A stretch of DNA of 64,000 nucleotides from Bacteroidia bacterium (GCA_030425505.1 JAUIAB010000007.1:56890-120889); one strand, 5' to 3'; positions 27,951 to 37,298 are shown, numbered from the stretch's first letter. Numbers and translations are program-made. The notes: a model not told the origin generated them from the letters alone.

Positions 27951-29348
27951 ATGAGATTTTTTCATAAACTCTATATAAATAAGAATATAAAAAAGAGTTG
28001 TTATTTTTTCTTACTATTGGCCATTTCCTTATTCTCCTGTGAAGAAAAAAGGGTAATTTATGGTGAAGTAGATGTCCCTCAACCAGACCACTTCATGAAT
28101 GGGGAAAAAGTTTGTTTTTTGGGAAATAGCATAACCCAAGCTGGATATTTCCACTACTATATTGACCTCTTTCACAAAATAAGATATCCTAATAAAAGAA
28201 TTAAGGTGATTAATGCTGGTATTTCTGGCAACCAAACTAAAGATGCCTTAAAAAGAATCAAAAGAGATGTTTTTGCAAGTACGCCTAGTTGCGTTGCCAT
28301 AATGCTGGGGATGAATGATGTTGGAGTATATCTACATACCAATAAAACCAATAGATACAAGCAAAGAGAAATAGAAAAAAGATTTTCCTCATACCAACAG
28401 GGTTATCAAAAGATTTTAAATGCACTAAAAAAAAGAGTCTCACAAATAGAACTACTCTCGGTAACCCCTTATGAGCAAACTGCTTATTTAGATACTACAG
28501 AATCTATTTACCACCCAAACCAGGAGCTAAAAAAGTATTCTGAATTTACATCAGAATTAGCATTAGATAATGATTATGCATTTTTAAACTTCTTTGACTC
28601 TCTTATTGAAATAAATAAAAAGATGCAAGAAACTGATTCGACCTTTACCATTATAGGGAAAGATCGAATTCACCCTGGAAAATTAGGTCACCTAGTTATG
28701 GCATTAAACTATTTAAAATCAAAAAACTACCCAGACACTATTTTTAAGATTAGTATAGATGCTAATAAAGATAGTATAAAGGCGTATAATGGAAATATCA
28801 TTAACCCAAAAATCACGCAAGGCAAAATCTCATTTAAATTCATTCAACATGCTTTACCTTTTCCTATAAATGCGCTTTTAAAAGATCTCAAGCCTTTTTT
28901 TCCTATTAAAAAGATAAATAAGGAAATATTACAGATAAAGGGACTTGAACAAGGAACCTATAAAATTGCTATAAATGGTAAAAGAGTCAGCTCTTTTAAT
29001 GAAAAAGACTTTGAAAAAGGGATCAACCTTAGCAACTATACCGATACACCACAATATCGAAAAGCTCTCAAAGTTGCTGATTTACTATTAAAAAAACATG
29101 AAATTATTGCATTTAAGCTTCAGCAAATAAAATTTCTGAGAGATCAATGGGGTTTTGATAGCGATATAGATCAATTAAAAGAAGAAGTTGTTTCAGCGAA
29201 GGAAAGTAGGTATCTGTCGGCGCTAGAAGAGTACTTAACTCTCGTAAAAGAGAAGCCAATTTATATTAAAAGTATTCAAAAACTGGAAGAAGGCGTATAT
29301 CAACTACTTAAACCCTCTATTTATAAATACAGCATCACCTTGTTATAA
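27951..29348 (+). CDS. SGNH/GDSL hydrolase lipoprotein
   Basis: A 465-residue protein. A hydrophobic leader (CYFFLLLAISLFSCEEK) with a lipobox cysteine makes it a probable lipoprotein. The GDSL hydrolase fold spans about residues 45-255: block I VCFLGNSITQAG with the catalytic serine, block II NAGISGNQTKD, block III LGMNDVG and block V DRIHPGKLGH with the catalytic Asp and His. A C-terminal region of about 200 residues with FEKGINLSNY and DTPQYRKA matches SGNH hydrolases that act on carbohydrate esters. The ATG at 27951 is preferred to the TTG at 27936. The natural substrate is unknown; acetyl- or acyl-glycan deacylation is the usual role. Confidence 0.85.
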   Translation: MRFFHKLYINKNIKKSCYFFLLLAISLFSCEEKRVIYGEVDVPQPDHFMNGEKVCFLGNSITQAGYFHYYIDLFHKIRYPNKRIKVINAGISGNQTKDALKRIKRDVFASTPSCVAIMLGMNDVGVYLHTNKTNRYKQREIEKRFSSYQQGYQKILNALKKRVSQIELLSVTPYEQTAYLDTTESIYHPNQELKKYSEFTSELALDNDYAFLNFFDSLIEINKKMQETDSTFTIIGKDRIHPGKLGHLVMALNYLKSKNYPDTIFKISIDANKDSIKAYNGNIINPKITQGKISFKFIQHALPFPINALLKDLKPFFPIKKINKEILQIKGLEQGTYKIAINGKRVSSFNEKDFEKGINLSNYTDTPQYRKALKVADLLLKKHEIIAFKLQQIKFLRDQWGFDSDIDQLKEEVVSAKESRYLSALEEYLTLVKEKPIYIKSIQKLEEGVYQLLKPSIYKYSITLL

Positions 29349-29529
29349 GAAATTTTGCTATAGACCCAATTCAAGATCTCGAAATCTAGAGTCATCCACG
29401 GGGTCTTAACTATTAAGATTTAATACGCTACCCTGTAGTAATAACCTGAGTTCGATTTTAAAAACGGTTCAAATATGCCTTAAAAGTCCATTTTTAACAA
29501 CACTCTATACAAAGAAATGTCATAGCGGA

Positions 29530-29585
29530 CTTGATCCGCTATCTTTTAGATCCTGGATCAAGCCCAGGATGACAAGCTGTGTTTA
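29530..29585. repeat. Dispersed palindromic repeat of the GGATC-AAG-CC type
   Basis: Contains GCGGACTTGATCCGC and CCTGGATCAAGCCCAGG, two short hairpins, then ATGACA. Related units cluster at 42.8-43.2 kb, 44.1-44.3 kb and 44.7-44.85 kb. Such units are common in intergenic DNA of Bacteroidota. Confidence 0.65.
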
Positions 29586-29720
29586 TTAAATCAAGCCTTA
29601 AAAGCAAAAAAATATAAATTATTAATCGAACTCAGGTTAATACCAATTTAACTTTTATAAAGCCTGTTGACTAAAACTCAAATCATAAAAGCTAACACTA
29701 CAAGCACATCTATTACCTTT

Positions 29721-29756
29721 CTAGCCAATAATCTGGGTGACCAGTTTGCTATAAAA
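29721..29756 (-). repeat. Recurring tail fragment, copy 1
   Basis: On the reverse strand this can encode QTGHPDYWLER and then a stop. The same block, CCAACTGATAATCTGG-like, recurs at 33781-33830 and 37253-37298. It is probably the 3' remnant of a lost gene family or a repeat unit. Confidence 0.5.
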
Positions 29757-29824
29757 CGAATTTCTTCCTCCTTGCCCTCTAAATTCAATATAACTTACTG
29801 TATTCAAGCGAATTACACACCTTA

Positions 29825-29877
29825 TTTAGTGGTTGATATTTATAAATACAAAGTTGAAATTTATAAATATCAACTAA
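29825..29877. repeat. AT-rich near-palindrome related to the 73-bp inverted repeats
   Basis: Contains TTTAGTGGTTGATATTTATA and, after a few bases, GTTGAAATTTATAAATATCA. Both halves match the palindromic core of the repeats at 37034 and 39188. It could form a hairpin or be a regulator site. Confidence 0.55.
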
Positions 29878-30000
29878 CTCCATTTTGAATACGGCAAACT
29901 TCTCTATTGATTTGATATCAAATTGTTGCAGCAATATATAAAAGGAGGCTACCGAAAATCCTTTTCAATAGAGTAGGTGCAATTCAAAATTTAATATCAA

Positions 30001-30231
30001 ATGAAAAATTTATTGAAAGCTTCTTTTCTATTTATTACACTATCACTTCCTTTTGGGCTTACTGCAGCAAATGAGCCTTCAAGCGAATACTTCAGTTCTA
30101 ACTCCAATGTTATAGAGTTATCAAGGTGTAGCGTAACAGTTCCTGGTTTTTCTGCACGTGGAAACTGCAGAGCAGTTATGAGAGCTTACGAAAGGTTTAT
30201 TGAGTTACAAAATGCTCAAAGATCTAGTTAG
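30001..30231 (+). CDS. Small secreted peptide (76 residues), possible precursor peptide
   Basis: The predicted product has a signal peptide (KASFLFITLSLPFGLTAA, cleavage near residue 23) and a mature part of about 53 residues with two cysteines 14-15 residues apart (SRCSVTVPGFSARGNCRAVM) and a basic, helical end. I do not recognise the family. A strong terminator follows 18 bp after the stop, so it is probably transcribed alone or in excess over the GLPGLI and TonB-receptor genes downstream. The context suggests an exported peptide, perhaps disulfide-bonded; a modified peptide is possible but no modifying enzyme is nearby. Confidence 0.6.
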   Translation: MKNLLKASFLFITLSLPFGLTAANEPSSEYFSSNSNVIELSRCSVTVPGFSARGNCRAVMRAYERFIELQNAQRSS

Positions 30232-30248
30232 TAATTAATTACCTAAAG

Positions 30249-30297
30249 GAACGTCAGTAACAATAATAATTAAAGCTTATCTGACGTTTCTTTTTTT
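30249..30297 (+). terminator. Rho-independent terminator after the small peptide gene
   Basis: AACGTCAG (30250-30257) pairs with CTGACGTT (30281-30288) and is followed by TCTTTTTTTC. Stem of eight pairs and a T run; a classic form. It separates the peptide gene from the GLPGLI gene at 30321. Confidence 0.85.
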
Positions 30298-30320
30298 CAT
30301 CTCTAAAAAGAAAAAGCCCT

Positions 30321-31118
30321 ATGAAATACAGGACTTCATCTATTTTTATAGCCATTATAACAAACTTGTCCTTTATATTACTACTTTCTATAGTCGGCAT
30401 AACCAATGCACAATCGATAAGTGGGGAAGCCACTTATACCATTAAGTTGGCAGAGGATTTCATCTATTTTGACAGTAAGCTCCAGTTTACAGAGAGCAGT
30501 TCACTTTTTGCTTCTAAACAGAGAAATACGAGCAGATGGTTTAAGCAAACAGGAGGAGAACTTGGTCCCTCTCAGATAGTATATACAGATACAATTGGTC
30601 ATGTAGTCTGGAGAAACTTTTTTGAAAAAGAGCTACAAGTAAGATTGTTTTGTGAAGAAGGTCAACCCATTGTTTATAAAGATGTGATGCAACCCGAGTG
30701 GTCTCTAGAAAATGAGAAAAAAGAACTTTTAGGGCTTACCTGTCATCAGGCAACTACCACTTTTCGAGGAAGAGATTACATAGCCTGGTATGCACCTTCA
30801 ATTCCAACTAGTGCCGGTCCGTGGAAATTCTTTGGACTCCCAGGTTTGATAGTTAAAATAACGGATAAGAAGAAAGAAGTTAGTATAACGCTTAAAAAAT
30901 TGAATATTCAAGCTGAGGAGCTCGAACTTGAAAACCCAATTAGGGAGAAAAGTACTTTTATGGATAGACTAGAAGTCTATAAATGCTTGGATAAAGAGTG
31001 GGAAAAGTTTTACCTAAAGAATAGAGCAAATATTGCTAAGCTACAGGCAGAATTTCCAAATTTAGAGATAGATGATAATAATTTGCCTAGAAAGCGTCCT
31101 GCAACAGAAATAGAGTAG
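30321..31118 (+). CDS. GLPGLI family protein
   Basis: A 265-residue secreted protein with a signal peptide (FILLLSIVGITNAQ). It carries the family name motif exactly, in GPWKFFGLPGLIVKITDKK near residue 175, preceded by AWYAPSIPTSAGP. An upstream LLGLTCHQATTTFRGRDY segment is typical as well. GLPGLI proteins occur in Bacteroidota, usually beside a carboxypeptidase-regulatory-domain TonB receptor, as here, and their biochemical role is unknown. The receptor gene starts seven bases after its stop codon, so the two are surely co-transcribed. Confidence 0.92.
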   Translation: MKYRTSSIFIAIITNLSFILLLSIVGITNAQSISGEATYTIKLAEDFIYFDSKLQFTESSSLFASKQRNTSRWFKQTGGELGPSQIVYTDTIGHVVWRNFFEKELQVRLFCEEGQPIVYKDVMQPEWSLENEKKELLGLTCHQATTTFRGRDYIAWYAPSIPTSAGPWKFFGLPGLIVKITDKKKEVSITLKKLNIQAEELELENPIREKSTFMDRLEVYKCLDKEWEKFYLKNRANIAKLQAEFPNLEIDDNNLPRKRPATEIE

Positions 31119-31124
31119 CAATTC

Positions 31125-33746
31125 ATGAAAGCTCTTGTATTGTTGGGTTTAGTATTCATCTGTCTATCTGGCGTAGCGCAAAAACCATCTTCTAAGTCCT
31201 ACGAAATAAAAGGAACTGTTATTGATACTCAGTCTCCCATTGAGTTTGCACAGGTCTTATCAAAATCAAAGCAGGATGCAATCTTAGGTTACTCCTTTAC
31301 TGATAGTCTTGGGCACTATTCGCTCTCTTTCAAAACAGATCAGGATAGTATCGTTATTCAAGTTTCCCGCCTGGGTTATGCAACTAAAATCATGGAGTTA
31401 TCGCCTGCTGTTGGTAGTGTTGACTTCACATTAGAGCTATCTTCCGATAGTAAGCTATCTGAAATTGTGATTGCAGAATCTCAATCTGTAGAAACAGAAG
31501 GAGATACTATCCGCTATTCTGTCGAAACTTTTCGGGATGGCTCAGAAAGAAATGTAGAAGATTTGCTAGAACAGCTACCAGGAATTTCAGTTGATAGAAC
31601 TTCTGGCATCATCAAATACCAAGGTAAGGAGATCAAAAAAATACTACTAGATGGGGATGACCTAACAGGAAATAATTATAAAGTACTTAGCAAAAACCTC
31701 TCTGCCGATTGGCTGGACGAAGTGGAAGTACTTAAACGATTTACCGACAGTAGGCTACTTCAAGGTATTCAACAATCGAATGAAGTTGCTTTAAACTTAA
31801 AGCTAAAAGAAGATGCTAAAGCTCCATTGTTTGGCACTATAACAGCCGGACTTGGAACTACTTCCAAGTATTCAGGAAAAGCAGAGTTCCTTTCATACCT
31901 TAAAGGCTTGAAACTATTTGCCGTAGGAGTGGCTAATAATACTGGGGTTGATCTAGAAACCTACGACTTAGAAACCTATGCTAATAGACAAGTGGAGTAT
32001 AAAGGCTTTTTATTAGCAGAGCAAGTTGTAAACAATCAGCTTGAGCCTCCTTATATTTTCGACCCTGAAAAGTTCACCTTTCACGAAGGTCAGTTTGCAT
32101 CCAACTCTATGGTTATACGACCATCTTCTAAGTTAAGCATCCGATCTACTACTACTCTTTATAACAATCGACTAAATTTTAATTTTAGAGATTCGTTGTC
32201 CTATATTTTATCCAATCAGGAAAGTTTAGAGGTTACCCAACAGCAAGATCAAATACAAAAACCTCTAGAAGTTTTTCAGGACACTAAGTTGGATTACCAG
32301 CTTTCCAAAAACAAGGATTTTTCATCAAGGCTTCGTTTTAAACATAGAAAAAATCAACTAAAGACTTTTAATCAAACCTTTTTTCTAGAGAATATGGAGT
32401 TGGATAATCAGGGTCTTGACCAACTCTTTGGAAGCCTTTCTTATACCAATAGACTGAGTAATAAATGGGCTTACACTACAGACGTTGAATTTGGTTTTGA
32501 TCAGCTTGACGAGAAGTTATCTCTAAATTCTGATTTTGAAAACCCTACAGATTCTATTGATCAATCTGTAAACCAGAAGTACCTAAACTTTGGCGTATTT
32601 AGTCACTTTTATGGGGTATTGCCTAAGAAGTTTTATGCCAATATATTATTAGGCTGGTCAAAAACATCCTCTAATTTTGATGCAAATGTTTTCGCAAGAA
32701 ATACTACTCTTTTCCCTTCTTCTATTTCTAATAATTATGCCTTTGATAATTTATTTGGTCAAATCCAATTAAAGAAACACCTAAAAACACTTACCCTAAC
32801 TGCAGGTGGGCGTATTCGCAATGCTAAAATAGCTTTAGACGCAAGAAAAACCAGTCAGGTATTAGTAGAGCCTAGTGTCTCTATCTCTTCAAAAAACACA
32901 CTCTACAAACTTTTGAATACAGAGATCAAGGCTCTCTTCAACAGGGAGTATTCTTTTATAAAACCAAATATGCTATTTGCAAGTCCTTTGCTAAGCAATT
33001 TTAGGTCCATAGTTACATATTCATCTACCCCAAATACTCCTACAAAGAGAGACTTTATGTTGGCATCTCTCAAGATAGTAGAAGATCGAAAAAGCTATAT
33101 GACTGGAAATATAGAGTGGGGCTATGTAGTATCCGATCAGGTTCTAGTTAACAGTTTATCCTTCACAAATGATGTAGTAGAAACCACACAACTACAAGGT
33201 GGAAGATCCAGAAACTTTTTTTCGATTTATTCATTGGATAAATATTTTTCGATACTTAGAACCAACATAAAATTGAAATACGAATCAACATATACACTTA
33301 TTCCATTAATTGTAGAAAACGTATCGGATGAAAACCGACAAGAGCAAAAAACACTAGAAATTACTTCTGGCACTTCTTTGAGCAATAGAATTAATCTGAG
33401 CCTAGCTTTCAAAAAGCAAAAATTTATAAATAGATGGGCTGGCAACACCTCTAATTTTGATTTCAATAACTATATCGGCAAAGTAAATATTAAGCTTTCG
33501 TCGCAACTCAATTGCATCATAGACTTTCGACACGTAAGTTTCGGTGAAGGGTATGGCGGACCTAGCTCTATAGTCAACTCCAGGTTTAGATTTGTAAATA
33601 AAAAAATAGAGCTTGAGCTAACTTTAAACAATATTGCAAATAATAAATCTGTAGAGGTAAGCGCTATTAATCCATCTGTTTATTCCTCTTCTAACTATCC
33701 TTTATTACCCAGGTTTTTCCTTTTAAGTGGTAAGTATCGGTTTTAA
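31125..33746 (+). CDS. TonB-dependent receptor-like outer-membrane protein with carboxypeptidase-regulatory N-domain
   Basis: An 873-residue outer-membrane protein: signal peptide (ALVLLGLVFICLSGVAQ), a CarboxypepD_reg-like beta-sandwich at about residues 27-108 (YEIKGTVIDTQSPIEFAQV), a plug-like domain at about 120-230 (NVEDLLEQLPGISVDRTSG, KKILLDGDDLTG), and a barrel ending in a strand with terminal phenylalanine (FFLLSGKYRF). The barrel is shorter and less conserved than in SusC-type transporters. Translationally linked to the GLPGLI gene. It may export or import the peptide of gene 30001, but that is inference from position only. Confidence 0.85.
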   Translation: MKALVLLGLVFICLSGVAQKPSSKSYEIKGTVIDTQSPIEFAQVLSKSKQDAILGYSFTDSLGHYSLSFKTDQDSIVIQVSRLGYATKIMELSPAVGSVDFTLELSSDSKLSEIVIAESQSVETEGDTIRYSVETFRDGSERNVEDLLEQLPGISVDRTSGIIKYQGKEIKKILLDGDDLTGNNYKVLSKNLSADWLDEVEVLKRFTDSRLLQGIQQSNEVALNLKLKEDAKAPLFGTITAGLGTTSKYSGKAEFLSYLKGLKLFAVGVANNTGVDLETYDLETYANRQVEYKGFLLAEQVVNNQLEPPYIFDPEKFTFHEGQFASNSMVIRPSSKLSIRSTTTLYNNRLNFNFRDSLSYILSNQESLEVTQQQDQIQKPLEVFQDTKLDYQLSKNKDFSSRLRFKHRKNQLKTFNQTFFLENMELDNQGLDQLFGSLSYTNRLSNKWAYTTDVEFGFDQLDEKLSLNSDFENPTDSIDQSVNQKYLNFGVFSHFYGVLPKKFYANILLGWSKTSSNFDANVFARNTTLFPSSISNNYAFDNLFGQIQLKKHLKTLTLTAGGRIRNAKIALDARKTSQVLVEPSVSISSKNTLYKLLNTEIKALFNREYSFIKPNMLFASPLLSNFRSIVTYSSTPNTPTKRDFMLASLKIVEDRKSYMTGNIEWGYVVSDQVLVNSLSFTNDVVETTQLQGGRSRNFFSIYSLDKYFSILRTNIKLKYESTYTLIPLIVENVSDENRQEQKTLEITSGTSLSNRINLSLAFKKQKFINRWAGNTSNFDFNNYIGKVNIKLSSQLNCIIDFRHVSFGEGYGGPSSIVNSRFRFVNKKIELELTLNNIANNKSVEVSAINPSVYSSSNYPLLPRFFLLSGKYRF

Positions 33747-33780
33747 GTCTTTTCTATTCATTTTCGTAGTAAAAGAGCTA

Positions 33781-33830
33781 TTCCTCCTCCAACTGATAAT
33801 CTGGATGCCCCGTTTGCCATAGAGCGAAGG
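33781..33830 (-). repeat. Recurring tail fragment, copy 2
   Basis: On the reverse strand it reads ALWQTGHPDYQLEEE and then a stop codon, in a frame that is open further upstream for several codons. It shares CCAACTGATAATCTGG with copies at 29721 and 37253. No complete gene can be built around it. Confidence 0.55.
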
Positions 33831-33891
33831 AAACTAAAGCATATCACTAACCTAGCAATACACTTTAATTTCACAATAAGCTTCTGAGTTT

Positions 33892-36028
33892 TTACTGTTT
33901 TATAAACTTCCCCGTTCTGGTGTAAGTAGAAGTTTTTACCTGGTATAGATAAACGCCCTCTGATAAATTTTCCACATCTAAAATATGATTTTCAAAACTA
34001 TTTTCTTTTGGTGTAAACACATACGACTGGATTTTTTTACCAGAAAGGTCATTAATACTTACCTCTACATCTCCTTTTTCTTCATTGAATACCCGTAGGG
34101 TTAACTCTCCATTGCTAGGATTGGGAAATGCTCTCACATAACGACTTTCATCTATAGTTGGCGAGGTGATTCTACCATTGGCTGGGATACCTAAAGTAGT
34201 ATACCCAAACCAAATATCAGCAGGAGATGGGGTTAACCATCGATTAATTTGAGGAGCATAAATTGCATAAGTTCTTAGTGTAACACTATTTCTATCTCTT
34301 CTTACAACTTCGCAATAACCAATATCTTCAATATCAATAACTCCATCTCTGCCAATTGAGACACCCCCTGATACGCCTGTAGTAGCGTTGGCTCCTCTCG
34401 ACCAAACATGAAACTCACCTAAAAATGGAGGTAATTGAATGGTTTTTTCTACCACATGCCTTTGAAGAACAAAGAAAAAATTCCTCATCCAATTAGGATC
34501 GACTCTAACACTTCTTCCACCTCTGGCAGTATGATGTTGCAACTGATAAGGTCTATGTAAAAGCTCTAATGCCCTACCTGCATTGAGCCTGCCATGACCT
34601 GTTTCTTCATCATAGCCAGGGTTGTTGATATCATCTGCAGAGATTTTGAGAATATTCTCTACATCTTCATGATGGAGGTTAGGGTTAACAGAAAGCAGTA
34701 ACGCAGCTACACCAGCAACATGAGGAGCAGCAAAGGAGGTTCCTCCTGTTGTTGTTCTATCATAATCTTGTCTTACCTGCTCACCATCTACTATAGTTAT
34801 TTGACCTTCTCCAACAACAGTTGTTGACCAAAAATTATCAGGTGCTCCGGGGGCTACCAGATCTATACCCTCTCCAATTCTAGAAATAGGTATTTTTTGA
34901 TTATTAACATTTATAGCGCCAACCGAAATAATCCATTGTGGATCATAGCAAGCTGGGTAAGATCTTCTACTAACAAAATCATTTCTGTTAAAGCTATTAT
35001 AATTTCCTCTTGCAACTACTAATACTGCATTATTTTGAATAGCAGTTTTTACTGCTTCTCTCATTGAAAAAATAAGGCTAGGTGTACCAAAACTCATATT
35101 TAAGATCTGACAACCATAACCAAAGCCTGGAGAGTTAATAGACCCTTCAGCTATTGCAGCAACAATACTTGAGTTGGGAGTATTAATTCCTATATCACTA
35201 TCATGGCTACCAAAAACTTTCAAAGAAAATAGCTGCACTCCAGGATTATTTTGAGAAGCCTCTCCACCTGCTATACCAGCAATGCCCGTTTGATTGTTTC
35301 TGTAAGCACCAATAATACCAGCTATTTTAGTTCCATGACCATTACTATTGCCTACTGCATTTCTGTTTACTTCATCTATTGGATTATTGTCATTATCAAA
35401 AAAGTCCCAGCCACCTCTCACTTTAGCTCCTCTTCTATTGAAAGCTCCACTTCCCAAATCAGGGTGGGTATAGTCAATCCCGCTATCAATAACACCAACT
35501 TTAATATTAGCTGAGCCCGTACTAAAATCCCAAGCACGCAACATATTTATTTGACGCAAACCGTGCTGCCTAAAATATTCCTCATCATTAGGTGGAACTC
35601 CTTGCAGTTGAACGTAATAATTGGGTTCTGCATAATCTACACCTTCCTGACTACCTAGCTCTTTAGCAAACGATATAACATCTTCTTTTTCAGAAAGCTT
35701 TAGCACAAAGAGATTATAAAAATCATAAATAGGAACAGTATGTCCATCTCTAGAGGTGGAATATCGATGATGGGGTTTTAAATTTCGGCACAACCTTCTT
35801 AAAAGTATACTCACTAAACAATTTAAAAAGCGCATGATCTGGTTTTAAAAACTGGTAACCTTTAAGCTCCAAATCATTTGCTTCTAGTATCTCTTCATCA
35901 GTAGAGCCTTTGGTTAATTTGATAATTAACTCATCTGGTACAAAATCTTGCTGCTTAGCATTTTTTTGAGCGGTAATATTTGTTGTAATAAATATTGCTA
36001 AAACAATAGATGATAAAATTTTTCTCAT
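33892..36028 (-). pseudogene. Subtilisin-like (S8) serine protease with T9SS sorting domain, frameshifted
   Basis: The N-terminal frame (36028 down to 35750) has a signal peptide (ILSSIVLAIFITTNITAQ) and an inhibitor-like propeptide beginning FVPDELIIKL. It ends early. The second frame (from about 35835 to 33892) continues the propeptide (VEYAEPNY-like VDYAEPNYYVQ) and then the S8 domain: DSGIDYTHPDL (Asp), NSNGHGTKIAGI (His) and TTGGTSFAAPHVAGVAALLL (Ser), followed by a type A sorting domain (FPNPSNGELTLRVF). The frames differ by one base in an A/C homopolymer stretch near 35770-35790. Everything else is intact, so the gene is either recently broken or mis-sequenced. Confidence 0.8.
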
Positions 36029-36054
36029 TTTTGATTTATTTTAAGGTTTAAAAA

Positions 36055-36465
36055 TTAAGGGACAATTATTTCTCTTTCAATTTCTTGGTTTAGAATAAGT
36101 TTTACTTTGCCTTGGTATCTGCTCAAATCTATATCTACTGTATCTCTTCTATTAAACTGAGGGCATATAATATCACTATCAATAAGACGTCTATCAAAAG
36201 CAATTAAATTTGCCTCTACTCTATTATCTTCATGCTCAATCTTATCTAACCTCAAAAAGTAAGCGCAAGGTCCAGTGTGCCAAACCACTCTCACTTTTTT
36301 AGAGAGACCCGTAGAGTTGTTATTAGGATCATCTAGAATTATATCTTCAATATGTGCAAAATACTCTCCCTTTTCAGTATTTGGATAAGGTGTATCTTCA
36401 TCACAAGAACTTGTGCCAACCGAAAGGAATATTGCTAAAACAATAGGTAATAATACTATTTTCAT
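36055..36465 (-). CDS. Predicted lipoprotein, paralogue of the next gene
   Basis: A 136-residue protein with a lipoprotein signal (LPIVLAIFLSVGTSSCDED). The mature part has two cysteines (GPCAYFLRL, DIICPQF) and a C-terminal strand pattern ending VKLILNQEIEREIIVP. It aligns loosely along its length with the protein at 36473, including the GxCA centre, the second Cys and the DT spacing. Its first 20 codons share several identical DNA blocks with the start of the S8 protease gene below. Function unknown. It lies 26 bp upstream of that protease gene on the same strand. Confidence 0.65.
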   Translation of the reverse strand: MKIVLLPIVLAIFLSVGTSSCDEDTPYPNTEKGEYFAHIEDIILDDPNNNSTGLSKKVRVVWHTGPCAYFLRLDKIEHEDNRVEANLIAFDRRLIDSDIICPQFNRRDTVDIDLSRYQGKVKLILNQEIEREIIVP

Positions 36466-36472
36466 TTTTGAT

Positions 36473-36886
36473 TTATTTAACTATAAAGGATTTAATTATT
36501 CTGTTGTTATTAAAGTTTATCCTATACTCGCCCACACTTTTTGGCTTGAAGTCGTACCAAATAGTATCATAAGTTATGTCATCTGTGCACCTTGCATTTC
36601 CCATGTTTAAAGAAACTCTTTCCCCTATTAACTCTACATTAAGTAGGTTGCTTTCTTCTAGGTAGCTTAATGAGTGGCGCTTTAATTTCGCACAACCATG
36701 GGTAAATAGGCAAATAACATAAAGAGAATTAGTAGACTCTATATTTACGGTATCTTGTAAAGAAACTTCATATGGTTTGATATAGTATTCCTCTAAACCT
36801 TCAGTTTCGGAAGCTAAGTCTTCATCGCAGGAGCTTAGCCAAAGCATCAGGAAAAGGGAGCTAATAGTTAACTTTATTGTTTTCAT
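36473..36886 (-). CDS. Predicted lipoprotein, paralogue of the previous gene
   Basis: A 137-residue protein with a lipoprotein signal (LTISSLFLMLWLSSCDED). The mature part resembles that of the neighbour at 36055: FTHGCAKLKR against HTGPCAYFLR, NARCTDDITYDT against IICPQFNRRDT, and an IIKSFIVK end. The family is not recognised. It is the first gene of the run 36473, 36055, 33892, which is probably one transcript; this suggests small lipoproteins that work with or protect against the secreted protease, which is inference. Confidence 0.65.
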   Translation of the reverse strand: MKTIKLTISSLFLMLWLSSCDEDLASETEGLEEYYIKPYEVSLQDTVNIESTNSLYVICLFTHGCAKLKRHSLSYLEESNLLNVELIGERVSLNMGNARCTDDITYDTIWYDFKPKSVGEYRINFNNNRIIKSFIVK

Positions 36887-37033
36887 TGTTATAAGTTTAT
36901 ACTTCTTTCAAATTTATAGACTGCAAAATGGAAGAAAACGCAGAAATATTTTTAGATCTTTTATTTCAAGTATTTTTCCAATTTCTAGTCTCTAATTTTC
37001 TTTAAAGCACATAATTTTTTATGATGTGTTTTT

Positions 37034-37106
37034 GCTAAAAGTATCGCTACACTTATCACAAAACCTAATTTTAGTGGTTGATATTTATAAATTTCAACCA
37101 CTAAAT
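37034..37106 (+). repeat. 73-bp inverted repeat, left arm
   Basis: Starts GCTAAAAGTATCGCTACAC and ends CAACCACTAAAT. The reverse complement occurs at 39188-39260 with one mismatch in 73 bases. The inner end of the arm is itself a near-palindrome (GTGGTTGATATTTATAAATT). The pair brackets the AraC-type regulator gene. Confidence 0.92.
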
Positions 37107-37252
37107 TCTATTATAAAAGATTGGTTTTCATATGCTTACAAAGAATTTTTATCGTTTAGCTGCATTATGAAATAAGAGAGGAAAATCTTCTGTTTTTTTG
37201 TGGAAAATATTGGAAAAAGACTGTGATGTATCTAAGTCAACACTCTTGTTTA

Positions 37253-37298
37253 CTCCTTCTCCAACTGATAATCTGGGTGATTTTGTTGTAGAGTAAAC
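37253..37298 (-). repeat. Recurring tail fragment, copy 3
   Basis: Reverse strand can encode TLQQNHPDYQLEKE and a stop. Related to the copies at 29721 and 33781. Confidence 0.5.

Larger units (their letters stand above)
29349..30000. other. Long intergenic region with repeats and peptide-gene leader
   Basis: 652 bp without a supported gene. It holds a palindromic pair at 29530-29585 of the CCTGGATCAAGCCCAGGATG type, a fragment at 29721-29756 that recurs at 33781 and 37253, and an AT-rich near-palindrome at 29825-29877. Just before the peptide gene, AAAAGGA and TCCTTTT (around 29940-29970) could form a leader hairpin. Confidence 0.6.

Noticed and set aside
29667..29888. 73-codon forward ORF upstream of the small peptide gene
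   Set aside because: It runs through the recurring tail fragment and the AT-rich palindrome, has no ribosome-binding signal and shows no protein-like pattern.
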